Source: Bacteroidales bacterium (GTDB lineage Bacteria; Bacteroidota; Bacteroidia; Bacteroidales; UBA1715). From it: 57,307 nt of DNA. The stretch lies in the NCBI GenBank assembly GCA_017642535.1, contig JAGCOW010000069.1, positions 1-57,307 on the forward strand. Direction: 5' to 3'. This document shows positions 42,444-51,206 of the stretch, one piece after another. The notes under the pieces were generated by a model. The model worked only from the letters and a program-made list of their open reading frames with translations. It had not been told where the DNA came from and ran no database searches. Position 1 is the stretch's first letter, and each line of letters begins with the position of its first letter. A program made the translations under genes and the position numbers.

Positions 42444-43438
42444 TGGATACAGTTTTAAGTGGCATTCGCCCGACAGGAAAATTACATTTAGGAAATTATT
42501 TCGGTGCATTGAAGAATTTCATAACAATGCAGAACGAATACAATTGTTACTTTTTTATTGCTGATTTACATTCACTTACGACGCACCCGACGCCCGAAAA
42601 CATTCAGGGTAATGTGCGACAGATTTTAGCAGAGTATTTGGCTGCTGGTTTAGACCCAGAAAAAGCAACCATTTACATTCAAAGCGATGTGAAAGAAGTG
42701 ATTGAATTGTATTTGTACTTGAACATGAACGCCTACATTGGCGAACTTGAACGTTGTACGTCATTCAAAGACAAAATTCGTCAGCAACCACAAAATATCA
42801 ACGCCGGCTTGCTTACCTACCCGACGCTAATGGCTGCCGACATTCTTATTCACCGTGCCACGAAAGTGCCAGTGGGAAAAGACCAAGAACAACACTTGGA
42901 AATGACACGCACTTTTGCCGCTCGTTTCAACAGAATGTACAAAGTAGATTATTTCCCTGAACCACAAGCATTTAACTTTGGAAAACAATTGGTGAAAATT
43001 CCAGGATTGAACGGAAACGGAAAAATGGGAAAATCAGAAGGCGAAGGCAATGCTATCTATTTGGCTGACACTCCTGACGCTATCCGTAAAAAAGTAATGA
43101 AAGCAAAGACGGATTCGGGACCGACGGAACCAAACCAAAAGAAACCAGAAGAAATAGAGAACTTATTCCATTTGATGCGTGCAGTATCAAAACCCGAAAC
43201 GGTGGAATACTTTGATAATCTGTACAATACGTGCCAAATTCGCTATGGCGATATGAAGAAACAATTGGCAGAGGATATGATACAATTCGTTGCCCCGTTT
43301 ACCGAAAAAATCAACGAATACGTGTCAAACAAGGATTATTTAGACAAAGTTGCCAAGATGGGTGCGGAAAAAGCACGTGAAAGTGCAACGAAAACAATTC
43401 GTGAAGTACGCGAAATCATAGGATTCAAACCATACTAA
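42443..43438 (+). CDS. trpS: Tryptophanyl-tRNA synthetase
   Basis: A 331-residue class I synthetase charging tRNA-Trp in the cytoplasm. HIGH-type motif GKLHLGNYFGAL (about residues 13-24), ATP site LMAADILIHRATKVPVGKDQEQH (about 130-152, quoted by its key words), KMSKS-type motif NGKMGKSEGEGN (about 193-204). Length typical. Overlaps the cyclase-like gene by one base. A second copy, common in some phyla, is not in the window. Confidence 0.97.
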   Translation: MDTVLSGIRPTGKLHLGNYFGALKNFITMQNEYNCYFFIADLHSLTTHPTPENIQGNVRQILAEYLAAGLDPEKATIYIQSDVKEVIELYLYLNMNAYIGELERCTSFKDKIRQQPQNINAGLLTYPTLMAADILIHRATKVPVGKDQEQHLEMTRTFAARFNRMYKVDYFPEPQAFNFGKQLVKIPGLNGNGKMGKSEGEGNAIYLADTPDAIRKKVMKAKTDSGPTEPNQKKPEEIENLFHLMRAVSKPETVEYFDNLYNTCQIRYGDMKKQLAEDMIQFVAPFTEKINEYVSNKDYLDKVAKMGAEKARESATKTIREVREIIGFKPY

Positions 43439-43442
43439 TATT

Positions 43443-43796
43443 GTGATACGTCTCGTCATTCTTTCCATAATTCAGTCGCTGTGTCTTGCTTCGGGACAAG
43501 TGTTCCTGAAATTGGCGATGGTCAAGATGGAGAAATTTTCGTGGACGTGGAATTATTTTTATAGTTTGCTCACAAACTGGTGGTTCCTACTTGTAGGCAT
43601 CACAATGGGAAGCGCCACGGTACTTTGGTTGCATATTCTGAAAAATTATCCATTATCGTCGGCATACCCAATGACGTGCCTAAGTTTCGTATTTGGACTG
43701 CTCGCCGCATGGATTTTTTTAGGAGAATCTATCCCACTCACCCGTTGGCTTGGAGTTGGTATAATTATTGTTGGTGTTTGTTTTGTTGCTAAATAA
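43443..43796 (+). CDS. Small EamA/EmrE-like transporter
   Basis: A 117-residue membrane protein with four hydrophobic helices (about residues 3-22, 38-57, 63-83 and 95-115), of the size and pattern of half-size DMT or small-multidrug-resistance transporters (SGQVFLKLAMVKMEK at helix 1, SSAYPMTCLSFVFGLLAAWIFLGE in the middle). It starts with GTG, 4 nt after trpS. Substrate unknown. Many proteins of this kind work as dimers; the partner could be itself. Confidence 0.8.
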   Translation: MIRLVILSIIQSLCLASGQVFLKLAMVKMEKFSWTWNYFYSLLTNWWFLLVGITMGSATVLWLHILKNYPLSSAYPMTCLSFVFGLLAAWIFLGESIPLTRWLGVGIIIVGVCFVAK

Positions 43797-43802
43797 TTGA
43801 AT

Positions 43803-44450
43803 ATGAAAAAAATACTAACGATATTTCTCACATTATTCCTTTCTGTTTCAGCATATTGCCAACAAAAAGAAATATATTTGCATGGTAAGTTAACAGGTTT
43901 GAACCACGAAGATATTATTTTGGAAATTTCAACCGCCGCAAAAAAAACAAAAACACTTTACTGCGACTTTGTGCAAGAAAAGACGAGTTCCTTGGTTGCC
44001 GAAACAGCAATATCGAAAGGAAAAATGTATTTCAAATCGCCACATTCGCTTCGCTGGGAATATGTGTCGCCACAGGCATCGGCGTTGATTGTGAACAACA
44101 ACGATGTGGCACTGAAAACAGCCAACGGAACCAGTGCAGATGTGAACACACGAATGTTGAAGGAACTTGCCAACATTATTATCAGTTCAATTGACGGCAG
44201 CGAGCTCAACGACAGCAAAAATTTTTCGGCAGATTTATCCGTAAGCGACTTGCATTATATGGTGGAACTTACACCCGTCAACAAACGAATTGCGGCAGTT
44301 TATTCTTCGATTGTACTTATCATACAACGAGAAACCTACCTCGCAGATTCAATCATATTGATCGAAAAGAACGGAGACAAAATGAAAATTTCATTTTCAA
44401 ATCACAAAGTAAATCAACCATTGGACAACAAACTCTTTTACGTGGAATAA
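43803..44450 (+). CDS. LolA-like outer-membrane lipoprotein carrier (copy 1)
   Basis: A 215-residue periplasmic protein with signal peptide (ending SAYC) and the LolA/LolB half-barrel pattern: FVQEKTSSLVAETAISKGKMYFKSPHSLRWEY (about residues 60-95, key words only) and DSIILIEKNGDKMKISFSNHKV near the end. A start at ATG 43803 is better than an upstream TTG. It ends VNQPLDNKLFYVE, almost the same as the next gene. LolA-like proteins of this branch also occur in aryl-polyene and flexirubin clusters. Confidence 0.83.
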   Translation: MKKILTIFLTLFLSVSAYCQQKEIYLHGKLTGLNHEDIILEISTAAKKTKTLYCDFVQEKTSSLVAETAISKGKMYFKSPHSLRWEYVSPQASALIVNNNDVALKTANGTSADVNTRMLKELANIIISSIDGSELNDSKNFSADLSVSDLHYMVELTPVNKRIAAVYSSIVLIIQRETYLADSIILIEKNGDKMKISFSNHKVNQPLDNKLFYVE

Positions 44451-44454
44451 TATG
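44412..44454 (+). repeat. 43-bp direct repeat at the end of LolA-like copy 1
   Basis: Nearly identical to 45022-45064 (two mismatches); it covers the last 13 codons, the stop and the next ATG in each case. Confidence 0.88.
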
Positions 44455-45060
44455 AAAAAAATACTCGTTTTGCTTTTCGGTTTGTGCGTCAGTATAACTG
44501 CATTTGGTCAATATGATTCTTGGGGGGATGTTCCAGAAAGAGCCCAACAAGAGTTCATACAAAAAATGAAACAAAATTCACCCCAAACTCTCACGAGCGA
44601 TTTTTATCTTATAAGAAGTGATTTTGGGGAGCCAAATACAAAAAGTATATTATATAATCAAACGCAAGGAAAACTATATTACCAAACTCCAGGTATACTT
44701 CGTTTGGAAGCAACGGCTTCAACATTTATCACTGATTTTGACAAGTCAACGCGACCATATTTTAATTCAAATACGTTCAAAATACTTCTTAGTGTAATCG
44801 ACGCAAGCATATATCAAGATGAAAAAAATTTTGAAGTAAGTATTCAATACTGGCCAAGCATGAATGAATGGAGAGTTCAACTCACTCCAAAGCGAAAATC
44901 TTATGCAAAGGAAATAGAATTGATAGAAATATATTTCACACAAGACTTACTTAACATAGAATTTATTACTCTACATGAATATAGATACGATACGGATATA
45001 AATTTTGAAAATCAAATAAGCAATCAACCATTGGACAACAAACTCTTCAACGTGGAATAA
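44452..45060 (+). CDS. LolA-like outer-membrane lipoprotein carrier (diverged copy 2)
   Basis: A 202-residue exported protein (signal ending AFGQ) with the same half-barrel outline as its neighbour (YNQTQGKLYYQTPGILRLEA, about residues 65-85) but weak overall similarity, higher A+T and more polar/aromatic content, except for a nearly identical tail SNQPLDNKLFNVE. It starts 1 nt after copy 1. The shared last 43 nt (44412-44454 and 45022-45064, 41 of 43 equal) suggest tandem duplication with recent homogenisation of the ends or selection on the junction. Confidence 0.75.
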   Translation: MKKILVLLFGLCVSITAFGQYDSWGDVPERAQQEFIQKMKQNSPQTLTSDFYLIRSDFGEPNTKSILYNQTQGKLYYQTPGILRLEATASTFITDFDKSTRPYFNSNTFKILLSVIDASIYQDEKNFEVSIQYWPSMNEWRVQLTPKRKSYAKEIELIEIYFTQDLLNIEFITLHEYRYDTDINFENQISNQPLDNKLFNVE

Positions 45061-45064
45061 TATG
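45022..45064 (+). repeat. 43-bp direct repeat at the end of LolA-like copy 2
   Basis: Second copy of the 43-bp sequence at 44412-44454, spaced 610 bp, which equals one gene unit. Confidence 0.88.
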
Positions 45065-45421
45065 TTAGAAAACAAGTTATATCTCATTGAGCATAAGGAA
45101 ATTATCAACGAAAATGTAGTTTATACCATTCGTCAGAACAAGAACAACGAAATTTTCAAGGCACACTTTCCAGGAAATCCCATAACACCAGGAGCGTGTT
45201 TGATTGAAATCGCCAAAGAGCTATGCGAACATTTTGTTGGGAAAAAGCTTACGGTTCAATCTGTTAAAAATGTGAAATTCATTAGTTTAATCACTCCTAT
45301 TGCCAACGAGTTTTTGAAATTTCACATAGCAACCACGACGGAAGACGATGCCATACACGCCAAAGTGCAGATTCTTGCCGAAGGAAACGTCTGTTCAAAA
45401 ATCAACTTTGTTCTTGCATAA
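45062..45421 (+). CDS. 3-hydroxyacyl-ACP dehydratase-like hotdog protein
   Basis: A 119-residue hotdog-fold protein of the FabZ/FabA-like kind. The active region is FKAHFPGNPITPGACLIEIAKEL (about residues 34-56, key residues His and Glu: AHFPGNPITPG then LIE), the usual HFPGxPxxPG/E pair. It starts 1 nt after the LolA-like gene and its stop overlaps the start of the GT2 gene. Position among LolA-like and GT2 genes recalls the ApeI/ApeP dehydratases of aryl-polyene loci rather than core fatty-acid FabZ. Confidence 0.85.
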   Translation: MLENKLYLIEHKEIINENVVYTIRQNKNNEIFKAHFPGNPITPGACLIEIAKELCEHFVGKKLTVQSVKNVKFISLITPIANEFLKFHIATTTEDDAIHAKVQILAEGNVCSKINFVLA

Positions 45422-46155
45422 TGGAACTGTCCGATTCAACGTGCATAATCATTCCAACGTACAATAACGAGAAAACTATCCGTAGCGTTGTGGAATCGGT
45501 TTTGCCGTATTCGCGCCATGTGATTGTCGTAAACGACGGCTCAACCGACGCGACTACAAGCATTCTGCAAGAAATGCAAGACAAAATCATGCTCGTTTCC
45601 TATGCGCCAAATAAAGGAAAGGGATTTGCGTTGAAACAGGCATTTGCCGAGGCGAAGAAGCATAATTTCACCCACGCCGTCACGCTCGATGCCGACGGCC
45701 AGCACAAAGCGACCGACTTACCGTTGTTCGCCCAAGCAATAGCCGACAACAATTCCGCATTGATAATAGGGAGCCGACAATTTGACTTGCCCAACATGCC
45801 GTCGAAAAACAGTTTTGCCAACAGATTTTCCAATTTCTGGTTTCGTGTGCAAACTGCCCACAACCTACCCGACACGCAAACAGGATTTCGGGCATATCCG
45901 TTACAACGAATGAAGTACAAAGGTCCGTTCAATAACCGTTACGAAGCGGAATTGGAACTTTTGGTTCGTTGTGCGTGGAAAAACATTCCCCTTGTACCCA
46001 TTAAAATTGACGTGTATTATCCGCCCAAAGAGGAACGGGTTTCGCACTTTCGACCAACCATGGATTTCGTTCGTATCAGTTTGCTAAATACGGTACTGTG
46101 CTTTGCTGCAATTTTGTATGGGTATCCGTCGATGCTTATCAGAAAATTATTGTAA
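45421..46155 (+). CDS. Family 2 glycosyltransferase
   Basis: A 244-residue GT2 enzyme: CIIIPTYNNEKTIRSVVESV (nucleotide-sugar fold), VVNDGSTDATTS, TLDADGQHKATDLP (the metal DxD as DAD, about residues 91-104), TQTGFRAYPLQRM (acceptor site) and a C-terminal VSHFRPTMDFVRISLLNTV with a membrane-associating end. It most resembles the dolichol-phosphate-mannose-synthase-like GT2 proteins in aryl-polyene loci of Bacteroidetes. Coupled to the dehydratase by a one-base overlap. Confidence 0.88.
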   Translation: MELSDSTCIIIPTYNNEKTIRSVVESVLPYSRHVIVVNDGSTDATTSILQEMQDKIMLVSYAPNKGKGFALKQAFAEAKKHNFTHAVTLDADGQHKATDLPLFAQAIADNNSALIIGSRQFDLPNMPSKNSFANRFSNFWFRVQTAHNLPDTQTGFRAYPLQRMKYKGPFNNRYEAELELLVRCAWKNIPLVPIKIDVYYPPKEERVSHFRPTMDFVRISLLNTVLCFAAILYGYPSMLIRKLL

Positions 46156-46158
46156 TAT

Positions 46159-46166
46159 TACATTTG
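46159..46166 (+). promoter_or_regulatory. -7 box for the DUF4837/mqnP genes
   Basis: TACATTTG at 46159-46166, 16 nt before the start codon at 46182. The -33 element is poor. Confidence 0.6.
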
Positions 46167-46181
46167 AAAATAAATGTTGCT

Positions 46182-47198
46182 ATGAAGAAAATCAGTATTT
46201 ATCTCTTATATCTTATCGGTTGTGTCAGCATTCTTTCGTGTAAAGGCGGCATTGGCGGTTCGGCAATGACGGGCGAACCAGGAGAATTGCTTGTGATAAT
46301 CAACGATGAATTGAAGAATGCCGAAACGGGCGAAAAAGTCATTGAAATTTTGAACGAGGAAGACAGCGGTCTAACCCAGTCGGAACCTCCATTTTCAACA
46401 ATTTTATTGAGCCGAAACAACTTTTCAAGCACATTTCGTTCATACCGAAACATATTATTTCTTGACGTAAACAAAAAATACACGACGCCACAAATTCAAT
46501 ATCGCAAAGACTTGTGGGCACAACACCAAGCGTACGTAAGCGTGGGCGTAGGAACGGCAGAAGAATTATCCACGGTGTTACAAAACAAACACGATAACAT
46601 TATAGAATATTTTGTCAAATCAGAAATAGAACGATACCAACAACTTTATAAAGAAGCGAACAACCAAATTGTAGAAAAAAGCATAAAAAAACAATTTGAT
46701 ATAAACCTTTCTGTACCAAACGGTTACAATATCAATAAAATAGCCGATGATTTTATGTGGATTTCGTTGGAATCGAAAGTACATAGTCAAGGTCTGATAA
46801 TATATGAGCGCCCATACAGCGACACGGCACAATTCAACAAAACCGCCTTGTTGAATTACAGAGACTCTATAGTAAAAGTCCACATTCCCGGACCTTCGGA
46901 AGGAAGTTACATGACTACAGAATACATCTTACCCATTCAATACAAGATAGGCACGTATGTGAACGACGACTACACCATTGAATTACGAGGAAAATGGCGT
47001 GTGGAGAATGATTTTATGGCAGGACCGTTTACCAGCTATACATTCTGTAACTTGCAGAAAAACAAACTGATAACCATTGAGGGATATGTGTATTATCCCA
47101 ACAAGGAAAAACGAAATTTCATGCGACAATTGCAAGCCATTTGTCGTTCCGTCTCTTTTGACAAAATTGTTGTAAACCCCGAGAACAATGGAAATTAA
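46182..47198 (+). CDS. DUF4837 family lipoprotein
   Basis: A 338-residue lipoprotein: MKKISIYLLYLIGCVSILSC with lipobox ILSC (Cys20), then GGIGGSAMTGEPGELLVIINDEL, the start typical of DUF4837, and a C-terminal FCNLQKNKLITIEGYVYYPNKEKRNFMRQLQAICRSV-like block (key words near residues 290-325). A start upstream would lie before the -7 box, so ATG 46182 is used. Function unknown; the family is found across Bacteroidetes. The mqnP gene overlaps its stop by 11 nt. Confidence 0.85.
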   Translation: MKKISIYLLYLIGCVSILSCKGGIGGSAMTGEPGELLVIINDELKNAETGEKVIEILNEEDSGLTQSEPPFSTILLSRNNFSSTFRSYRNILFLDVNKKYTTPQIQYRKDLWAQHQAYVSVGVGTAEELSTVLQNKHDNIIEYFVKSEIERYQQLYKEANNQIVEKSIKKQFDINLSVPNGYNINKIADDFMWISLESKVHSQGLIIYERPYSDTAQFNKTALLNYRDSIVKVHIPGPSEGSYMTTEYILPIQYKIGTYVNDDYTIELRGKWRVENDFMAGPFTSYTFCNLQKNKLITIEGYVYYPNKEKRNFMRQLQAICRSVSFDKIVVNPENNGN

Positions 47199-48042
47199 GA
47201 AGTATTTCTCACTCATAAAATTTTCCCATACCATTTTTGCCCTTCCGTTTGCCGCAATAGGATTTGCATTGGCGGTATGGTATGCACACTACCCGTTTCA
47301 ATGGAGTTTGTTGATTTGTGTGCTTTTATGTATGATATTCTGTCGTTCGGCGGCAATGGCATTTAATCGTTACACCGATTACACCTACGACGCAAAGAAT
47401 AGCAGAACGGCACAACGAGAGATTCCCGCGGGAAAAATTTCTCCAAAATCGGCCCTATTGTTTGTAATCATTACTTCCATACTTTTTATTGCAACCACGT
47501 GGTTCATCAACAGATTGTGTTTTTATTTATCTCCCGTGGCATTACTCGTTGTTTTGTTTTATTCATATACAAAGAGATTTACTCCGCTTTGTCACGTTTT
47601 TCTTGGCATAGGTCAGGCACTTGTTCCCATAGGTGCGTACATTGCCGTTTCGGGAGAATTTTCCATTACGCCCATTATATTTTCATTCATTGTTCTTGGA
47701 TGGATGGCTGGTTTCGACATTATATATGCCCTGCAAGACGAAGACTTTGACAGAAGCGAGAAACTCCATAGCATTCCCGAACATTTTGGACGACAGAAAG
47801 CGCTTGCAATATCCATTTTCATTCATTGCACAACAGCGATACTTACCATTTTTGTCGGCTTTTACGCCCACTTTTCGTGGTTATACTGGATTGGAACTGG
47901 ATTATTTATTGGTTGTTTGATTTTTCAGCATGCAATCGTTTCGCCCAAAGACATTTCAAAAGTAAATTTGGCGTTTAGCACGACGAACGGTGTGGCAAGC
48001 GTGGTATATGCAGCATTTACCATCGCAAGCGTGTGCTTTTAA
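47188..48042 (+). CDS. mqnP: Polyprenyltransferase of futalosine menaquinone pathway (MqnP-like)
   Basis: A 284-residue UbiA-type membrane prenyltransferase with about eight helices. The first aspartate-rich motif is NRYTDYTYDAKNSRTAQREI (about residues 61-80; NRxxDxxxD) and the second is DIIYALQDEDFDRSEKLHSI (about residues 173-192). The NSRTxxREIPAGK stretch is characteristic of MqnP, which prenylates the futalosine-pathway intermediate in menaquinone synthesis; menaquinone would be the quinone for the Na+-NQR in this window. MqnA-E are not in the window. UbiA or MenA homologues are the alternative. Confidence 0.85.
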   Translation: MEIKKYFSLIKFSHTIFALPFAAIGFALAVWYAHYPFQWSLLICVLLCMIFCRSAAMAFNRYTDYTYDAKNSRTAQREIPAGKISPKSALLFVIITSILFIATTWFINRLCFYLSPVALLVVLFYSYTKRFTPLCHVFLGIGQALVPIGAYIAVSGEFSITPIIFSFIVLGWMAGFDIIYALQDEDFDRSEKLHSIPEHFGRQKALAISIFIHCTTAILTIFVGFYAHFSWLYWIGTGLFIGCLIFQHAIVSPKDISKVNLAFSTTNGVASVVYAAFTIASVCF

Positions 48043-48121
48043 TAGAATTAGGTATTATGAGTTAAAAATTAAGAATTTTGGAGGATGAACTTTTCAAGGC
48101 ACCCTTTATAGAAAAAGATTC

Positions 48122-48589
48122 TTAATTTACTTTATCGATTGCAAACGTAATTGAAGATATTCCTACAAGCGTGTCGTTGTAGGTTGCCGGCTGAAGAATA
48201 AACGTATTCCTGCCTTCGCTCAAACGAGTACTATAAAACAACACCTGTTCCAACAAAAATGTAGAATCTTCCTGTGCTTTGCCAACGAACTGCTGTTTTT
48301 TGTCATATGCAGGAATAGCGATAGGAATAGCCGAAGTTTCGCCGTTCGGAGCTATCAAGCCCAACACAAACGGAAACTGCAGATATGGTATGTCGAATCT
48401 ATGTCGTATTGCCATAGAAATTTGATATAACTGAAACGTGTCTTTTCCATGTTCATAGGTGAAAACCAATGGTTTCGCCTTTACAAGCATATTGTTATCA
48501 AGCGAAATTGTCTGTTCGTAGGCAACATCGCGACGTTCGCACGAAAGCAATGCCACAAGGGCAAATAACACTAAAAATAATCGTTTCAT
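48122..48589 (-). CDS. gldH: Gliding-motility lipoprotein GldH
   Basis: A 155-residue lipoprotein: MKRLFLVLFALVALLSCERR with lipobox LLSC (Cys17), then DVAYEQTISLDNNM, YQISMAIRHRFDIPYLQFPF and the final LVGISSITFAIDKVN. These blocks match GldH, a lipoprotein needed for T9SS function and gliding in Bacteroidetes. The reading frame remains open far upstream, but that extension lies antisense to nadC and is not coding; the Met at 48589 gives an exact lipoprotein signal (48598 is an alternative). A -7 box is at 48604-48611. Non-gliding Bacteroidales also keep gldH. Confidence 0.8.
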   Translation of the reverse strand: MKRLFLVLFALVALLSCERRDVAYEQTISLDNNMLVKAKPLVFTYEHGKDTFQLYQISMAIRHRFDIPYLQFPFVLGLIAPNGETSAIPIAIPAYDKKQQFVGKAQEDSTFLLEQVLFYSTRLSEGRNTFILQPATYNDTLVGISSITFAIDKVN

Positions 48590-48603
48590 AATCATCATTT
48601 TTT

Positions 48604-48611
48604 CAAAAGTA
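48604..48611 (-). promoter_or_regulatory. -7 box for gldH
   Basis: The minus strand reads TACTTTTG, 15 nt before the GldH start at 48589 and divergent from nadC. Confidence 0.65.
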
Positions 48612-48701
48612 CATTTTTTTCTGTGCAGATATGTTCTTTCAATCAGAAATTTCCATAAATCAAGAAATAATCTTATTTTTACCCAATTAAAATCTAGAAT
48701 T

Positions 48702-49544
48702 ATGATAGACAGTCCACTTATTGATGCAACGATTGACATAGCGTTCAAAGAAGATATTGGTGACGGCGACCATACGACGTTGTCGTGTATTCCCCACGAT
48801 TTACAAGGTCGTGCGCGATTATTAGTAAAGGAAGACGGTATTCTTTGTGGTGTTGAATTAGCAAAAAAGATTTTTGCGAAATTCGACCCAACATTAAAAA
48901 TGACGCAGTTTCTACACGATGGCGACGCTATAAAAAAAGGTGACATTGCGTTTGTTGTTGAAGGAAAAACAATCTCGATTCTGCAAACCGAGCGACTTGT
49001 ATTGAACTTTATGCAACGATTGAGTGGAATTGCCACACAAACACACGAATACGTGAAATTGTTGGAAGGCACGAACACCAAAATCCTCGATACCCGTAAA
49101 ACCACACCAGGTTTGCGTTTGCTGGAAAAATACGCAGTAAAGACTGGTGGCGGCGAAAATCACCGAATCGGGTTGTACGACATGATTTTGATAAAGGATA
49201 ACCATATTGATTATGCCGGAGGTGTGACAAAAGCAATCACCAAGACGAAAGAGTATCTTAAGGAAAAAGGGAAAGACCTAAAAATTGAGGTGGAAGCACG
49301 CACGTTAGACGAAATAAAAGAAATACTCAAATTTGACGTTGAACGAATCTTGATTGACAATTTCACCCCCGAAGAAACGAAAGTTGCCGTTGCATTAATC
49401 AATGGAAAATGCAAGACAGAATCTTCAGGAGGAATTACCAAAGAATCAATTCGCGCATACGCCGAAGCAGGTGTAGATTACATTTCGGTAGGAGCTCTTA
49501 CACATCACATCAACAGTCTTGATTTGAGTCTCAAAGCATTTTAA
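48702..49544 (+). CDS. nadC: Nicotinate-nucleotide pyrophosphorylase (carboxylating)
   Basis: A 280-residue quinolinate phosphoribosyltransferase of de novo NAD synthesis. Motifs: FKEDIGDGDHTTLSC near the N-terminus (about residues 12-26), DTRKTTPGLRLLEKYAVKTGGG and NHRIGLYDMILIKDNHI (about residues 129-168; quinolinate and PRPP binding), and VDYISVGALTHH near the end. Normal length. Heads an operon whose next gene begins 3 nt after its stop. Confidence 0.96.
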   Translation: MIDSPLIDATIDIAFKEDIGDGDHTTLSCIPHDLQGRARLLVKEDGILCGVELAKKIFAKFDPTLKMTQFLHDGDAIKKGDIAFVVEGKTISILQTERLVLNFMQRLSGIATQTHEYVKLLEGTNTKILDTRKTTPGLRLLEKYAVKTGGGENHRIGLYDMILIKDNHIDYAGGVTKAITKTKEYLKEKGKDLKIEVEARTLDEIKEILKFDVERILIDNFTPEETKVAVALINGKCKTESSGGITKESIRAYAEAGVDYISVGALTHHINSLDLSLKAF

Positions 49545-49547
49545 TTG

Positions 49548-51206
49548 ATGCGTATCGCCGTTCCGTTCCAGAAAAATTTTGCCATATTTCTATTGTCATG
49601 CATATTCGTCAATGGATACGCGCTTAACACGGTTACACCGCCCGAAAAACCCAAACTTGTCGTGCTGTTCGTCGTTGAACAAATGCGATATGAATACTTG
49701 GAACGTTTCAACAAGCATTATGTAAGCGGAGGATTCAAAAAACTGATGTACGACGGAACGCAATGTATTGACGCACATACAAATTTTGCCTACGGACATA
49801 GCTCAAGCGCTTTTGCCAGCATTGCAACCGGAACAACGCCAGCACGACATGGAATTATAGGAAATACGTGGTATAATAGGAATTCACATTCCCAAACACA
49901 TTGCGTTGCCGATGCGACATATTTTTGCGTCGGTGGAAAACAGCACGAGGAATATCAAGTTTCAGCAAAAAAACTTATCGGTTCCACATTCGGCGAAGAA
50001 CTCATGAACCAATCGTTCGGACGTTCACGCTCATTCACCATCAGTTTGGATCCACAATCAGCAGTACTTTGTTCCGGACACAAGTCAAGCGGAACCTTTT
50101 GGTTAGACGAATACAGCGGAAACTGGGTGACAAGTTCGTATTACAACCCTGTACTTCCTGCGTGGTTGTCGCAATTTAACGCCAAGGGACTTGCCACAAT
50201 ATATAGCAATAGAACGTGGAATACATTTCAACCTATAAATAAATATAACGAATCGGCACCTGATAATGCCAAATATGAAATTGGATTACGAAATCAGACT
50301 ACATTTCCATATTCATTACAAAAACTAAAAGACAGATACAAACCATACAAAATACTCAAAACCACGCCATTCGGCAACACATACGTAAAAGATTTTGCCA
50401 TTGAACTTATTGAGAAAGAACGACTTGGCAAAAGCGACTGCACTGATTTTCTCACGATAGCAATCACGGCAACGGAAGAAATCGGGAATAAATTCGGTTG
50501 TCTCTCAAAAGAAATAGAAGACACCTACATTCGCCTTGATTTCGAGTTGATGTTTTTGCTCAATTATTTAGAAACGCATATCGGAAAAGAAAATTTTGTC
50601 TTCATTCTGACCTCAAACCACGGGATGTCGGTTTCGGCAAAAAGCGAAACGCAAAAATCAACAAATTCGGGCATTTTCAAGCCAACAGAATCAATGTATT
50701 TGTTGGACAAATACCTTGACATTACGTTTGGCGAAGACGAATGGATAGAACACTATCAGAATCTGCAAATTTACCTAAACAAGAAAGCGATAAAAAGACA
50801 TAGCAATACGTTAGCCGAAGTGGAAACCGCCTGTTGCGATTTTTTGACAAAGCTGACGGGAATACAAAACGCCGTTGGCTCAAGTTTGTTATCGAACCAC
50901 GATTTTTGTACGAATGAAATCTTCAAACTATTGGATAATTCATATAATTACGAACGTTCGGGCGACATTCTGCTTACCTTGAAGCCAAATTGGGAAGAAC
51001 AATCTGTTGAAACTGTCGGCTCCCACATATCGCCCTACAATTACGACACGCACGTTCCTCTTTTTTGGTATGGATGGAAATTTGACTCCAAAATAATCAC
51101 GCAACCTGTTGAAATCACCGATATTATCGTAAATTTGTGCCAAATAACTAAAATATCACGGCCAAATATGGCAAATGGTAAAATCATAGATAACCTTATC
51201 AAATGA
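49548..51206 (+). CDS. PafA-like alkaline phosphatase family protein, catalytic residues degenerate
   Basis: A 552-residue exported protein (signal ending NGYA) with the whole alkaline-phosphatase/nucleotide pyrophosphatase fold and high overall likeness to PafA: KPKLVVLFVVEQMRYEYL (about 36-52), HGIIGNTWYNRNS, EIEDTYIRLDFELMFLLNYLE, and YNYDTHVPLFWYGW near the end. But the residues that do chemistry differ: the metal Asp of VDQ is Glu (about 44), the nucleophile region is GHSSSAFAS, the SSTDxxGH block is TATEEIGNKFG (about 306-316), ADHG is SNHG (about 356), and the KDR pair is LDPQ (about 168). It is probably a pseudophosphatase. TTG 3 nt upstream is an alternative start. Confidence 0.85.
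   Translation: MRIAVPFQKNFAIFLLSCIFVNGYALNTVTPPEKPKLVVLFVVEQMRYEYLERFNKHYVSGGFKKLMYDGTQCIDAHTNFAYGHSSSAFASIATGTTPARHGIIGNTWYNRNSHSQTHCVADATYFCVGGKQHEEYQVSAKKLIGSTFGEELMNQSFGRSRSFTISLDPQSAVLCSGHKSSGTFWLDEYSGNWVTSSYYNPVLPAWLSQFNAKGLATIYSNRTWNTFQPINKYNESAPDNAKYEIGLRNQTTFPYSLQKLKDRYKPYKILKTTPFGNTYVKDFAIELIEKERLGKSDCTDFLTIAITATEEIGNKFGCLSKEIEDTYIRLDFELMFLLNYLETHIGKENFVFILTSNHGMSVSAKSETQKSTNSGIFKPTESMYLLDKYLDITFGEDEWIEHYQNLQIYLNKKAIKRHSNTLAEVETACCDFLTKLTGIQNAVGSSLLSNHDFCTNEIFKLLDNSYNYERSGDILLTLKPNWEEQSVETVGSHISPYNYDTHVPLFWYGWKFDSKIITQPVEITDIIVNLCQITKISRPNMANGKIIDNLIK

Noticed and set aside
48590..49105. Open reading frame extending gldH upstream on the minus strand
   Set aside because: It is antisense to nadC, lies upstream of the gldH -7 box and would precede a perfect lipoprotein signal.
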